From: Clostridium sp. CAG:1000
Lineage (GTDB): Bacteria > Bacillota_I > Bacilli_A > RF39 > UBA660
DNA length: 10,337 nucleotides
Assembly: GCA_000436975.1 (NCBI GenBank)
Contig: HG000329.1
Location: 1-10,337 of the forward strand
Direction of reading: 5' to 3'
Part shown: positions 1 through 6,390 of the stretch, piece after piece
Layout: each line of letters begins with the position of its first letter
Position numbering within the stretch: the stretch's first letter is position 1
Notes under the pieces: model-generated
What the model was told of the DNA's origin: nothing
What the model saw: only the letters and a program-made list of their open reading frames with translations
Databases searched by the model: none
Position numbers and translations under genes: made by a program

Positions 1-44
1 TAAATTGCATTTACTTCTTTAAATAACAATTTTAGATAAAGACA

Positions 45-73
45 TTGCATAATTATTATTTTTATGTTATTAT
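45..73 (+). promoter_or_regulatory. Extended -10 promoter for the thrS T-box transcript
   Basis: A -10 box TATTAT (68-73) carries the extended -10 dinucleotide TG at 65-66. It lies 17 bases after a weak -35 box TTGCAT (45-50). The predicted start is near 80, just before the first T-box helix at 91. Seen in sequence; promoter activity is inferred from match and position. Confidence 0.6.
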
Positions 74-90
74 GAATAAGTAAATTAATT

Positions 91-280
91 AAGTGGACGA
101 GATTAATAAATTAAATATCAAAGAGATTTAGTGGTTGGTGTGAACTAAAATATTTATTTATTAGTTACTACCATTTTTATGAGGTTAATAGCCTACGAGT
201 AGTTCTCGTTACAAAACTAATAAGTTAATTAAAGGGATGGTACCGTCATTTTTGACTCCTTGTACTGTCTCTTTTTATTT
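91..280 (+). promoter_or_regulatory. T-box riboswitch, threonine-specific, upstream of thrS
   Basis: The leader senses uncharged tRNA and permits read-through when charging is low. The signature T-box motif AGGGATGGTACCGTC lies at 233-247. Stem I can be drawn: a basal helix 91-96/171-176, a ten-pair helix 102-111/156-165 with one G-U, an AGAGA element at 122-126, and a distal helix TTTAG/CTAAA (127-131/145-149) closing a loop with the typical GGTTGGTGTGAA (133-144). In this fold ACT at 167-169, followed by A, sits in the specifier loop; ACC at 170-172 is the alternative. Both are threonine codons, matching thrS downstream. A perfect hairpin ACGAG/CTCGT (195-199/205-209) fits stem III. The regulated genes are the 155-residue protein and thrS. 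Confidence 0.93.
233..280 (+). terminator. Regulated intrinsic terminator of the T-box leader
   Basis: The 5' arm 233-243 (AGGGATGGTAC) pairs with 262-272 (GTACTGTCTCT) in eleven unbroken pairs, including three G-U pairs. An inner helix GTCA/TGAC lies at 245-248/253-256, and a T-rich tail runs through 272-280. The 5' arm is the T-box motif itself, so terminator and antiterminator are mutually exclusive, as in known T-box leaders. Confidence 0.88.
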
Positions 281-297
281 TAACTAAGGGGGAATAT

Positions 298-765
298 ATG
301 AAGTATAATAGTATTAGTTTATCAAAATTTTTGGCAAGATTTGGTTCATTACAAGGAGAAGCGTTAAGCCATATAACCCATGATGAGGTAAAAGTATTAT
401 TTCCACAGTTTGTAAGAACAACATTTGAATATGCAAGAAATAATAAAGAATTAGTCTCAACTGGGAAAATATTAATGGTTGATGATGGTAGAAAAATAAT
501 ACCATATATATTGCCTGAACTTGATTATGAAAATAGCTTTTTACTAGATGTTTTAAGACAAGAGGACGATGTTAAAGAAATAGACTATGGAGAATATGAC
601 TATACTTCTATGAGCATTTATGAACTTAAAAAACTACTTGATAGAAAATTTAATTCAACTAATAACAGTAGACATGCTAAAAGGGAACTAGAGAGTAGAG
701 GATTAATTAAGAAGAAATATAAAAGAGAAAAAATTAAAAAACAATTAATGGAGGAATTAAAATGA
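298..765 (+). CDS. Unrecognised 155-residue protein between T-box and thrS
   Basis: I do not recognise this protein. It has a strong ribosome site AAGGGGGA (286-293) four bases before the ATG, and it lies directly after the T-box terminator, so its expression should rise when tRNA-Thr is uncharged. It ends in an ATGA overlap with thrS, which implies translational coupling. The sequence is soluble, with no membrane segment or signal peptide. The middle (about 55-95) is rich in acidic residues. The C-terminal third (about 103-155) is helical and basic; its MSIYELKKLLDRKF stretch followed by RHAKRELESRGL looks like a small helical nucleic-acid-binding module, but that is only an impression. It is not a TGS domain, so it does not supply the part missing from the synthetase. 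Base composition matches the neighbours. That it is a real gene is fairly certain; its function is unknown. Confidence 0.85.
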   Translation: MKYNSISLSKFLARFGSLQGEALSHITHDEVKVLFPQFVRTTFEYARNNKELVSTGKILMVDDGRKIIPYILPELDYENSFLLDVLRQEDDVKEIDYGEYDYTSMSIYELKKLLDRKFNSTNNSRHAKRELESRGLIKKKYKREKIKKQLMEELK

Positions 766-2504
766 AAGATATTAAAAATGATGAAAAATTAAATATGTTA
801 AATCATAGTTGTGCTCATCTTTTAGCACATGCTGTGAAACATTTATATCCAGAAGCTAAGTTTTGGGTAGGTCCAGTTATTGAAGATGGATTTTATTATG
901 ATATTGATTTGGGAGATAAATCACTAAGTGAAGAAGACTTTCCTAAAATCGAAAAAGAAATGAAGAAAATTTCTAAAGATAATAAACTTATTAAAAGAAT
1001 TGAATTATCTAAAGAAGAAGCATTAGATATGTTTAAAGATGATCCATATAAAATAGATTTAATAAACAGAATGGATGAAAATGATACAGTTATATCAGCC
1101 TATAAACAAGGAGATTTTATTGATTTGTGTAGAGGACCTCATGTTGAGTCAACTAAATTAATTAAACATTTTAAATTGCTTAAAGTAAGTGGTGCTTATT
1201 GGAAAGGTGACTCTAAAAATAAAATGCTTCAAAGAGTGTATGGTATTTGTTTTGAAAACGAAAATGATTTAAATGAATACTTAGAGTTCTTAGAAGAAGC
1301 AAAAAAAAGAGATCATAAGAAATTAGGAAAAGAACTTGGGTTATTTATGATGAGTGAATATGGACCAGGATTTCCATTCTTCTTACATAATGGTATGATT
1401 CTTAGAAATGAACTAGAAAATTTTTGGTATAAAGAACATAAAAAAGAAGGTTATCAATTTGTTAAAACGCCTATTATGCTTAATAAAGATTTATGGGAGT
1501 TATCTGGACACTGGTTTAACTATAGAGAAAATATGTATACTTCTCAAATAGATGATAAAGTATTTGCAATCAAACCAATGAATTGTCCAGGAGGTATGCT
1601 TGTATATAAAAATTCATTATATTCTTATAAAGATTTACCTTTAAGAGTAGGTGAACTTGGTCAAGTGCATAGACATGAAGCAAGTGGTGCTTTAAATGGA
1701 CTATTTAGAGTTAGAACATTTACCCAAGATGATGCTCATATATTTATGACTCAAGATCAAATTGAAAGTGAAGTTATAAGATTAATTAATTTTATTGATA
1801 GAGTTTATAGTGTATTTGGACTTTCTTATTCAATAGAATTATCAACTAGACCTGAAGAAAAATATATTGGTGAGTTAGAAATATGGAATAAATCAGAAAA
1901 AGCACTTGAAGATGCTTGCCACAAAGCAGGTCATGAATGTAAAATAAATCCAGGAGATGGGGCTTTTTATGGGCCTAAATTAGACTTCCATATTAAAGAT
2001 TCTTTAGGAAGAGTATGGCAGTGTGGTACTATTCAACTTGATATGAATTTACCTGAAAGATTTGATTTAACTTACATTGATAGTGATGGTAGTAAAAAAA
2101 GACCAGTTATGTTACACAGAGTAATATTTGGTTCTATTGAAAGATTTATTGGTATATTAATTGAACACTATGCTGGGGCATTCCCACTTTGGTTAAGTCC
2201 AAATCAAGTAAATATAATTCCAGTTAATAATTTAATACATATGGATTATGCTAAAAAGATAATGCAAGAACTTGATAATAATGAAATAAGAGTTACACTT
2301 GATGAAAGTGATGAAAAGTTTGGATATAAAATGAGACAAAGTGTTATGTCTAAAGTACCATATACATTAATCTTAGGAGATAATGAGATGAAAGATGATA
2401 CTATTAGCTATCGTCATCGTGGAAGTACAGAAACTAAGAATATGAAACTAGATGAGTTTATTTCAATGTTAAAAGAAGAAATTAAGACTAAAAAGAATAA
2501 CTAA
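762..2504 (+). CDS. thrS: Threonine--tRNA ligase, TGS-less form
   Basis: Charges tRNA-Thr with threonine in the cytoplasm, using ATP. The 580-residue protein begins at the editing domain: HxxxH at H15/H19 and the CRGPH motif C123/H127, the residues that clear mischarged serine. The class II core follows. Its zinc ligands are C275 (in MNCPGG), H326 (in DDAHIF) and H452 (in MLHRVI), each 59 residues before the E. coli positions as I recall them. Motif 2 spans about 296-318, and motif 3 lies near 457-475 (GSIERF..EHYAG). The anticodon-binding domain fills about 480-575. The roughly 60-residue N-terminal TGS domain of most bacterial enzymes is absent, and the upstream gene overlaps the start, so this is not a wrong start call. 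Ribosome site GGAGGA is at 750-755. Controlled by the T-box leader together with the preceding gene. Confidence 0.97.
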   Translation: MKDIKNDEKLNMLNHSCAHLLAHAVKHLYPEAKFWVGPVIEDGFYYDIDLGDKSLSEEDFPKIEKEMKKISKDNKLIKRIELSKEEALDMFKDDPYKIDLINRMDENDTVISAYKQGDFIDLCRGPHVESTKLIKHFKLLKVSGAYWKGDSKNKMLQRVYGICFENENDLNEYLEFLEEAKKRDHKKLGKELGLFMMSEYGPGFPFFLHNGMILRNELENFWYKEHKKEGYQFVKTPIMLNKDLWELSGHWFNYRENMYTSQIDDKVFAIKPMNCPGGMLVYKNSLYSYKDLPLRVGELGQVHRHEASGALNGLFRVRTFTQDDAHIFMTQDQIESEVIRLINFIDRVYSVFGLSYSIELSTRPEEKYIGELEIWNKSEKALEDACHKAGHECKINPGDGAFYGPKLDFHIKDSLGRVWQCGTIQLDMNLPERFDLTYIDSDGSKKRPVMLHRVIFGSIERFIGILIEHYAGAFPLWLSPNQVNIIPVNNLIHMDYAKKIMQELDNNEIRVTLDESDEKFGYKMRQSVMSKVPYTLILGDNEMKDDTISYRHRGSTETKNMKLDEFISMLKEEIKTKKNN

Positions 2505-2517
2505 TATTCTTTTTTTT
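2491..2517 (+). terminator. Intrinsic terminator of thrS, overlapping its stop codon
   Basis: Arms AAAAGAATA (2491-2499) and TATTCTTTT (2505-2513) form nine pairs around a five-base loop, and T runs to 2517. The stop codon (2502-2504) lies in the loop. The stem is A-T rich and therefore weak, but the shape and the position at the gene end support it. Confidence 0.6.
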
Positions 2518-2527
2518 CTTTGTTTTG

Positions 2528-2536
2528 TGATATAAT
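2528..2536 (+). promoter_or_regulatory. Extended -10 promoter for the 2559-4291 unit
   Basis: TGA precedes a consensus TATAAT (2531-2536). No good -35 box lies 17 bases upstream, where the thrS terminator T-run sits, so the extended TG presumably compensates. The predicted start is near 2543, followed by ribosome site GAGGGA (2548-2553) and the ATG at 2559. Confidence 0.65.
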
Positions 2537-2558
2537 ATGCACTTAATGAGGGATTAAT

Positions 2559-3626
2559 ATGATAAGTAAGAAAGAAGTAATAAATTGTTTTTTTTACCAA
2601 GCTTTAATAAGTATTAAAAATGAGAAAGAAGTTCCTAATTTTAACATTGTTTTTAATAGTAATATAAATGATTTAATTAGTGATATGAATATTGATACAT
2701 CTTACATAGATATATCTAAAAACAGTGATAAAGCGTTTCCTACAATGTATATTGAAGATAGTAATTTATTCTTTGATTATTTAACAAACATAATTAATTC
2801 ATTAATAGAGCTAAGACATTTTTATAGCACTTCATTTGATAATTTATCTTTATGTTATCAAGTACTTACAAGAATATGGATGCGTATGGATAATAATGAT
2901 TTTAATGATGTTATTTCTTTTTTACAAAAACAATTAGATTTTATATGTGATGATACATTCTTAGGCTATCGTTATCCTAAAAAAGTAGATGAATTCGCCG
3001 GAAGAGATATCATTTGTGAAAACAGCCTTAATATGACATGGGATGAGACTGATTCATCACTATATTTCTTTATTAATGATAAAGAAAATATACATAGTTT
3101 ATCAAATGTATATTATGGAATAAGATATGAAAATAATGAAAAGGTATGCTATATTTATGCAGTACAAAATAAAAATACTGATATAAATAAAAAAATACAA
3201 AGAAAGTTATATCACTTAAATAAAGGGATTGATAATCCAAATGTACATCCAAATCAAGTATATACATTAATTCTTTTTATAAATGAATGCATTAAAAATG
3301 GTATTACTAAAATAAAAGTACCAAAAATACAAGTACTTAATCATAGATTTCACGATATATTAAGTAAACAATATAAAAAAACATTTCAAGAAAAATGGAC
3401 ATATGATAATATACAGAAAGCCAGTGAGAATAATTTACTGTGGTTAGATTTCCAAGAGGATATTAATTGGTATCATCATATTGTAGATTCATCTTCTAAA
3501 ATAGATTATTTAAAAAGAGATAAATTATTTAATCTAGTAGAAAGAATGAAATATCATTTTGATAATATCGAGTTTATTTATGAGGATGATAATATTAAAG
3601 AATATAGTTTAAGGAGAAACATATGA
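2559..3626 (+). CDS. Unrecognised 355-residue protein, first gene of HD operon
   Basis: I cannot assign a family. The protein appears soluble, with no signal peptide or membrane segment. It seems to fall in two halves: an N-terminal part (about 1-135) with predicted helices (73-90, 95-130), and a part from about 145 on with alternating strands and helices. The second half includes YYGIRYENNEKVCYIYAVQN (185-204), a basic KKIQRKLYHLNKG stretch (211-223), and HPNQVYTLILFINECIKNGI (230-249) followed by a TKIKVP strand. Strand, basic helix and hydrophobic helix in that order vaguely suggest an acetyltransferase-like or other alpha/beta enzyme fold, but no catalytic motif stands out. It has its own promoter and ribosome site, and its TGA stop overlaps the ATG of the HD-protein gene. 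The two products are therefore probably made in equal amounts and may act together. Confidence 0.85.
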   Translation: MISKKEVINCFFYQALISIKNEKEVPNFNIVFNSNINDLISDMNIDTSYIDISKNSDKAFPTMYIEDSNLFFDYLTNIINSLIELRHFYSTSFDNLSLCYQVLTRIWMRMDNNDFNDVISFLQKQLDFICDDTFLGYRYPKKVDEFAGRDIICENSLNMTWDETDSSLYFFINDKENIHSLSNVYYGIRYENNEKVCYIYAVQNKNTDINKKIQRKLYHLNKGIDNPNVHPNQVYTLILFINECIKNGITKIKVPKIQVLNHRFHDILSKQYKKTFQEKWTYDNIQKASENNLLWLDFQEDINWYHHIVDSSSKIDYLKRDKLFNLVERMKYHFDNIEFIYEDDNIKEYSLRRNI

Positions 3627-4291
3627 GTAGAGAAGAAAACGTAATTAATTTTTATATTATTTGCAATAGACTTAAAAATACTATTAGAACTGGATGGATA
3701 GATTGGAACGTAAAAAGAAATAGACTTGAAAGTGTAGCAGAACATATCTATAGTACACAAATGCTTGCTATTGCTATGAAAAGTGAATATGAATATGATA
3801 TTGATATTATGAAAGTTATTTATATGCTTGCTATTCATGAACTAGGTGAAACCATTATAGGTGATCTAACTTTATTTCAAATATCAAAAGAAGAAAAAGA
3901 GCAAATTGAACACGAAGCTGTATTTAAAATATTAGATGATTTAGTTGATAAAGAATATATTAAAGAACTATTTTTAGAGTTTGACTCTCAAAAAACTAAA
4001 GAGTCAATCTTCGCATACCAGTGTGACAAATTAGAATGTGACCTTCAAAGTAAACTTTATGATATCGAAGGATGTATTGACTTAAATAATCAAAAAGAAA
4101 ATACTACAATGAATAACCCAACAGTTAAAAAATTACTTGATGACGGAAACAGTTTTTCTGATATGTGGCTTAAATTCGGACAAAAAAAGTATCCATATGA
4201 TGATAACTTTAGAAGTGTATCTTCGTATATGATAGGTAATAATCTTGAAAATAATATAAATTTTATTCAAAAAAATAAAGACAAATATTAA
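3623..4291 (+). CDS. HD-domain phosphohydrolase (YfbR/HDDC2-like)
   Basis: A 222-residue cytosolic protein of the HD superfamily, closest in pattern to the HD_3 group of 5'-deoxynucleotidases (YfbR, HDDC2), which remove phosphate from deoxynucleoside monophosphates. The family layout is visible: R22-TGW, SVAEH with the first metal-ligand His H41, the second His in IHELGE (H72), a downstream E76 and GD (G80-D81), and an aspartate in QCDKLE (D135) where the family places its last ligand. The odd point is E73 where the family normally has the D of HD; glutamate can still bind metal, so activity is possible. Ribosome site AAGGAG is at 3611-3616, and the start overlaps the preceding stop as ATGA. 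The C-terminal 60 residues (about 150-222) are less conserved-looking and polar. The substrate cannot be told from sequence alone. Confidence 0.82.
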   Translation: MSREENVINFYIICNRLKNTIRTGWIDWNVKRNRLESVAEHIYSTQMLAIAMKSEYEYDIDIMKVIYMLAIHELGETIIGDLTLFQISKEEKEQIEHEAVFKILDDLVDKEYIKELFLEFDSQKTKESIFAYQCDKLECDLQSKLYDIEGCIDLNNQKENTTMNNPTVKKLLDDGNSFSDMWLKFGQKKYPYDDNFRSVSSYMIGNNLENNINFIQKNKDKY

Positions 4292-4355
4292 TAGTTTATT
4301 ATTAATTAATTTTAAAATATATTGAATATATGATATATAAAATGAAATTAGAAAT

Positions 4356-4439
4356 ATGTTAAGTGATTATGATGTATCACTTGGTTATGATAGTAATGAA
4401 TATATAAACAAATTTACTATTACTAATATAAATAATTAA
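4356..4439 (+). other. Possible small ORF or gene remnant
   Basis: A 27-codon open frame (MLSDYDVSLGYDSNEYINKF...) extends five more codons upstream in frame without a start. It has protein-like composition in an otherwise empty 227-base gap, but no ribosome site precedes the ATG. It could be the last trace of a decayed gene. A seven-pair inverted repeat (4361-4367/4376-4382) lies inside it. Very weak evidence. Confidence 0.15.
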
Positions 4440-4465
4440 ATAAACTTACCTCCAGCAAAAAAAGT

Positions 4466-4494
4466 TTGACAAATGGCCTATTTTATGATATAAT
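4466..4494 (+). promoter_or_regulatory. Near-perfect sigma-A promoter for the 4528 gene
   Basis: TTGACA (4466-4471), a 17-base spacer and TATAAT (4489-4494) match consensus in every position, with an extended TG at 4486-4487. The predicted start is near 4501. This is the strongest promoter in the window and suggests high, constitutive transcription of a small unknown protein. Confidence 0.9.
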
Positions 4495-4527
4495 CTATGT
4501 ACAATCATTAAGGGGGTAATGGTTAAT

Positions 4528-4953
4528 ATGAAGAATAGGTTTATTTTAGATTATTTAGATGAAAATAATTTTAAAAAAATAGAAAGAAGTTTAAAAAAAT
4601 ATAATATGGTTGCTTATAAGAAATTAATGTTTGATTTCTATCCTAAATTAAGAAGTGGTGAATTCGTTGGTGAATTAGTTTCTATTAATAAACATGAGCA
4701 AACTGAAACATATGATTTAAGACTTCCTACCGACTCATTATTTGTTAAAGTATATGGTGAAGTTAAATTAAACTATACTGTTTATAAAAGCAATAATGTC
4801 GTTATGTTAAATAATTTAGAGCCAAAAGATATATTATTAGATGGTCATAAATCAGAATTAACTGCCTATAAAGGAATTATGATTTCTAAAGCAAATGCTC
4901 AAAAAGAAATGTTTAAAATCGATTTATTATGTAGATTAGAAGGAAGAGAATAA
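4528..4953 (+). CDS. Unrecognised 141-residue protein under a strong promoter
   Basis: I do not recognise this family. An in-frame ATG at 4519 would give 144 residues, but it lies only two bases after the ribosome site AGGGGG (4511-4516). The ATG at 4528, eleven bases after it, is the more workable start. The protein is soluble and basic in its N-terminal 45 residues (KKIERSLKKYN, YKKLMFDFYPKLRSG). It is then rich in beta-forming residues from about 46 to 100 (EFVGELVSI, TYDLRLP, LFVKVYGEVKLNYTVYKSNNVVML), which suggests a small beta-barrel or sandwich. A helical tail runs from about 117 to 136. There is no membrane segment, signal peptide or cysteine pair. It is monocistronic, between a consensus promoter and its own terminator, so a steadily expressed housekeeping role is likely, but its function is unknown. 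Confidence 0.83.
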   Translation: MKNRFILDYLDENNFKKIERSLKKYNMVAYKKLMFDFYPKLRSGEFVGELVSINKHEQTETYDLRLPTDSLFVKVYGEVKLNYTVYKSNNVVMLNNLEPKDILLDGHKSELTAYKGIMISKANAQKEMFKIDLLCRLEGRE

Positions 4954-4965
4954 TCCTTCTTTTTT
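4938..4965 (+). terminator. Intrinsic terminator of the 4528 gene
   Basis: AGAAGGA (4938-4944) pairs with TCCTTCT (4954-4960), followed by T to 4965 and a further T-rich stretch. The TAA stop (4951-4953) lies in the nine-base loop, so the hairpin begins within the last codons of the gene. Confidence 0.8.
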
Positions 4966-4971
4966 ATTATT

Positions 4972-4996
4972 AAAAAAAATTAGCTGCTTGCTAATT
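4972..4996 (-). terminator. Intrinsic terminator of murC
   Basis: On the minus strand AATTAGC and GCTAATT (4990-4996 and 4978-4984 on plus) form seven pairs around a five-base loop and run into eight T (plus-strand A 4972-4979, sharing two with the arm). The murC stop codon (4980-4982) is inside the 3' arm. Confidence 0.8.
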
Positions 4997-6284
4997 CTTT
5001 ATATTTGTCTTCAAGTAAATATATATCTTTACTACTCATAAATAGAAGTACAGCATTACTATCCTTATAAACTAATAGTTTATCAGCATCATCAAGAGAT
5101 ATATGTTCGCCATTTTTTAAATCTTTAATGATATCGTATGCAGTTACATCATCATAACCAACTTCTTTTCTATCTTCACCTATATCCATCACATATGCCT
5201 TATCCGCTAGATTTAGCGCATCAGCAAAGTCTTTATGGAAATATTTGACTCTTGACTTTGTATGTGCTTTAAATAATGCTATTATAGGTCTATCACTATA
5301 TTTTTTTCTTGCAGCTTCAATAGTAACTTTTACTTCAGTTGGATGATGAGCATAGTCATCAATTAATATATTATTTCTGAATTTTTCTTCAATAAATCTT
5401 CTTTTAGCATGTACTATTTTAGAAATACCAGTTTTTAATAAATTCTTATCTATATTTTCTAAATATCCAACTGTAATAACGCTAAGAGCATTTAAAAGTA
5501 AGTGGTCTCCAACAAAAGGGAAAGTGTAAGTGTCATAGTACTTACCTTTAATATAAACATCAGCAGTAGTTACCTCTTCATTATGACTAACATTTTTAAC
5601 TATAACATCATTATCACTATTAAATCCATAGAATAAAACTTCTTTATCTGTCTTTAATTTTCTAGTGTTTTTATCATCGCCACACATTATTACTGCTTTT
5701 CTTGCTTTATTAATAAATGCATTGAATGCATCAATAACATCATCTAAATCTTTATAATAATCTGTGTGATCAAGTTCAACATTAGTAACAACTGCATAAT
5801 ATGGATTATATGAAAGAAAATGTCTTTTAAATTCACAAGCTTCAAGAGCAAAATATTCATTTTTCTTATCAGCAAATCCAGTACCATCACCAATAAGATA
5901 ATTAATACCAATTGATTTAAATACAGTGCTCATCATAGTAGTAGTTGTGGTTTTACCATGACAACCTGATATTGCGATTAACTTAGTATTATTTGTAAGT
6001 TCAGCTATCATTTCCTGATAAGTAAATATTTTAAGGCCTAACTCATGAGCTCTTTTAACTTCAGGATGATCAGCAGTAAACGCATTTCCTTGTACTATAA
6101 TCATATTTTCTTTAATGTTATCTGGATTAAACGTAGTAAACGGTATACCTTTTTCAATAAGACCTTTTTCTGTAAAGAAATGATCAGGCTTATCACTACC
6201 CATAACATTATAGCCAAGGCTATGCATTATTTGCGCTAAGGCACTCATTCCACTTCCTTTAATACCAATAAAATAATAAATCAT
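4980..6284 (-). CDS. murC: UDP-N-acetylmuramate--L-alanine ligase (MurC)
   Basis: Joins L-alanine to UDP-N-acetylmuramic acid with ATP, the first amino-acid step of peptidoglycan precursor synthesis in the cytoplasm. The 434 residues match the usual length. Visible in order: the N-terminal nucleotide-sugar domain with GIKGSGMSALA (7-17) and GSD (29-31); the ATP P-loop GCHGKTTT (107-114, K111); EACEFKRHFL (148-157), the variant typical of Bacilli MurC in place of EADESD; TNVELDHTDYY (167-177); and DDYAHHPTEV (309-318) opening the C-terminal domain. The ribosome site AGGTG (plus 6290-6294) lies five bases before the ATG. The gene is alone in its unit, convergent with the 4528 gene and divergent from the membrane-protein gene at 6391. 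It shows that the organism builds a peptidoglycan wall. Confidence 0.96.
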   Translation of the reverse strand: MIYYFIGIKGSGMSALAQIMHSLGYNVMGSDKPDHFFTEKGLIEKGIPFTTFNPDNIKENMIIVQGNAFTADHPEVKRAHELGLKIFTYQEMIAELTNNTKLIAISGCHGKTTTTTMMSTVFKSIGINYLIGDGTGFADKKNEYFALEACEFKRHFLSYNPYYAVVTNVELDHTDYYKDLDDVIDAFNAFINKARKAVIMCGDDKNTRKLKTDKEVLFYGFNSDNDVIVKNVSHNEEVTTADVYIKGKYYDTYTFPFVGDHLLLNALSVITVGYLENIDKNLLKTGISKIVHAKRRFIEEKFRNNILIDDYAHHPTEVKVTIEAARKKYSDRPIIALFKAHTKSRVKYFHKDFADALNLADKAYVMDIGEDRKEVGYDDVTAYDIIKDLKNGEHISLDDADKLLVYKDSNAVLLFMSSKDIYLLEDKYKELASS

Positions 6285-6300
6285 AAAATCACCTACTATA

Positions 6301-6329
6301 ATTATACTATAAACATCAATTAATTTCGA
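6301..6329 (-). promoter_or_regulatory. Probable murC promoter
   Basis: On the minus strand a TCGAAA -35 (6324-6329), a 17-base spacer and a consensus TATAAT (6301-6306). The start would fall near 6294, leaving only about ten leader bases that just include the ribosome site. The short leader is a reason for caution. Confidence 0.45.
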
Positions 6330-6345
6330 TAAATATTATATTTTA

Positions 6346-6374
6346 TTGACATATTTTAATAAAAAAACTATAAC
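6346..6374 (+). promoter_or_regulatory. Promoter for the 6391 membrane-protein gene
   Basis: TTGACA (6346-6351), a 17-base spacer and TATAAC (6369-6374). The start is predicted near 6381, directly at the ribosome site AGGGGA (6382-6387), so the leader would be about ten bases. It lies back to back with the murC promoter. Confidence 0.75.
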
Positions 6375-6390
6375 TTTTAATAGGGGATTT

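Noticed and set aside
4361..4382. Seven-pair inverted repeat AAGTGAT/ATCACTT after the HD gene
   Set aside because: No T-run follows and it lies 70 bases after the stop, so it is not supported as a terminator; common in A-T rich DNA.
4449..4453. GGAGG on the minus strand, a possible ribosome site
   Set aside because: No start codon or open frame follows it on that strand.
4519..4527. ATG at 4519 as start of the 141-residue protein
   Set aside because: Only two bases separate it from AGGGGG; the ATG at 4528 is better spaced. A three-residue difference, not certain.
6346..6390. TTG start adding 15 residues to the 6391 membrane protein
   Set aside because: The TTG is the -35 box of a good promoter and no ribosome site precedes it; the ATG at 6391 has AGGGGA at the right distance.
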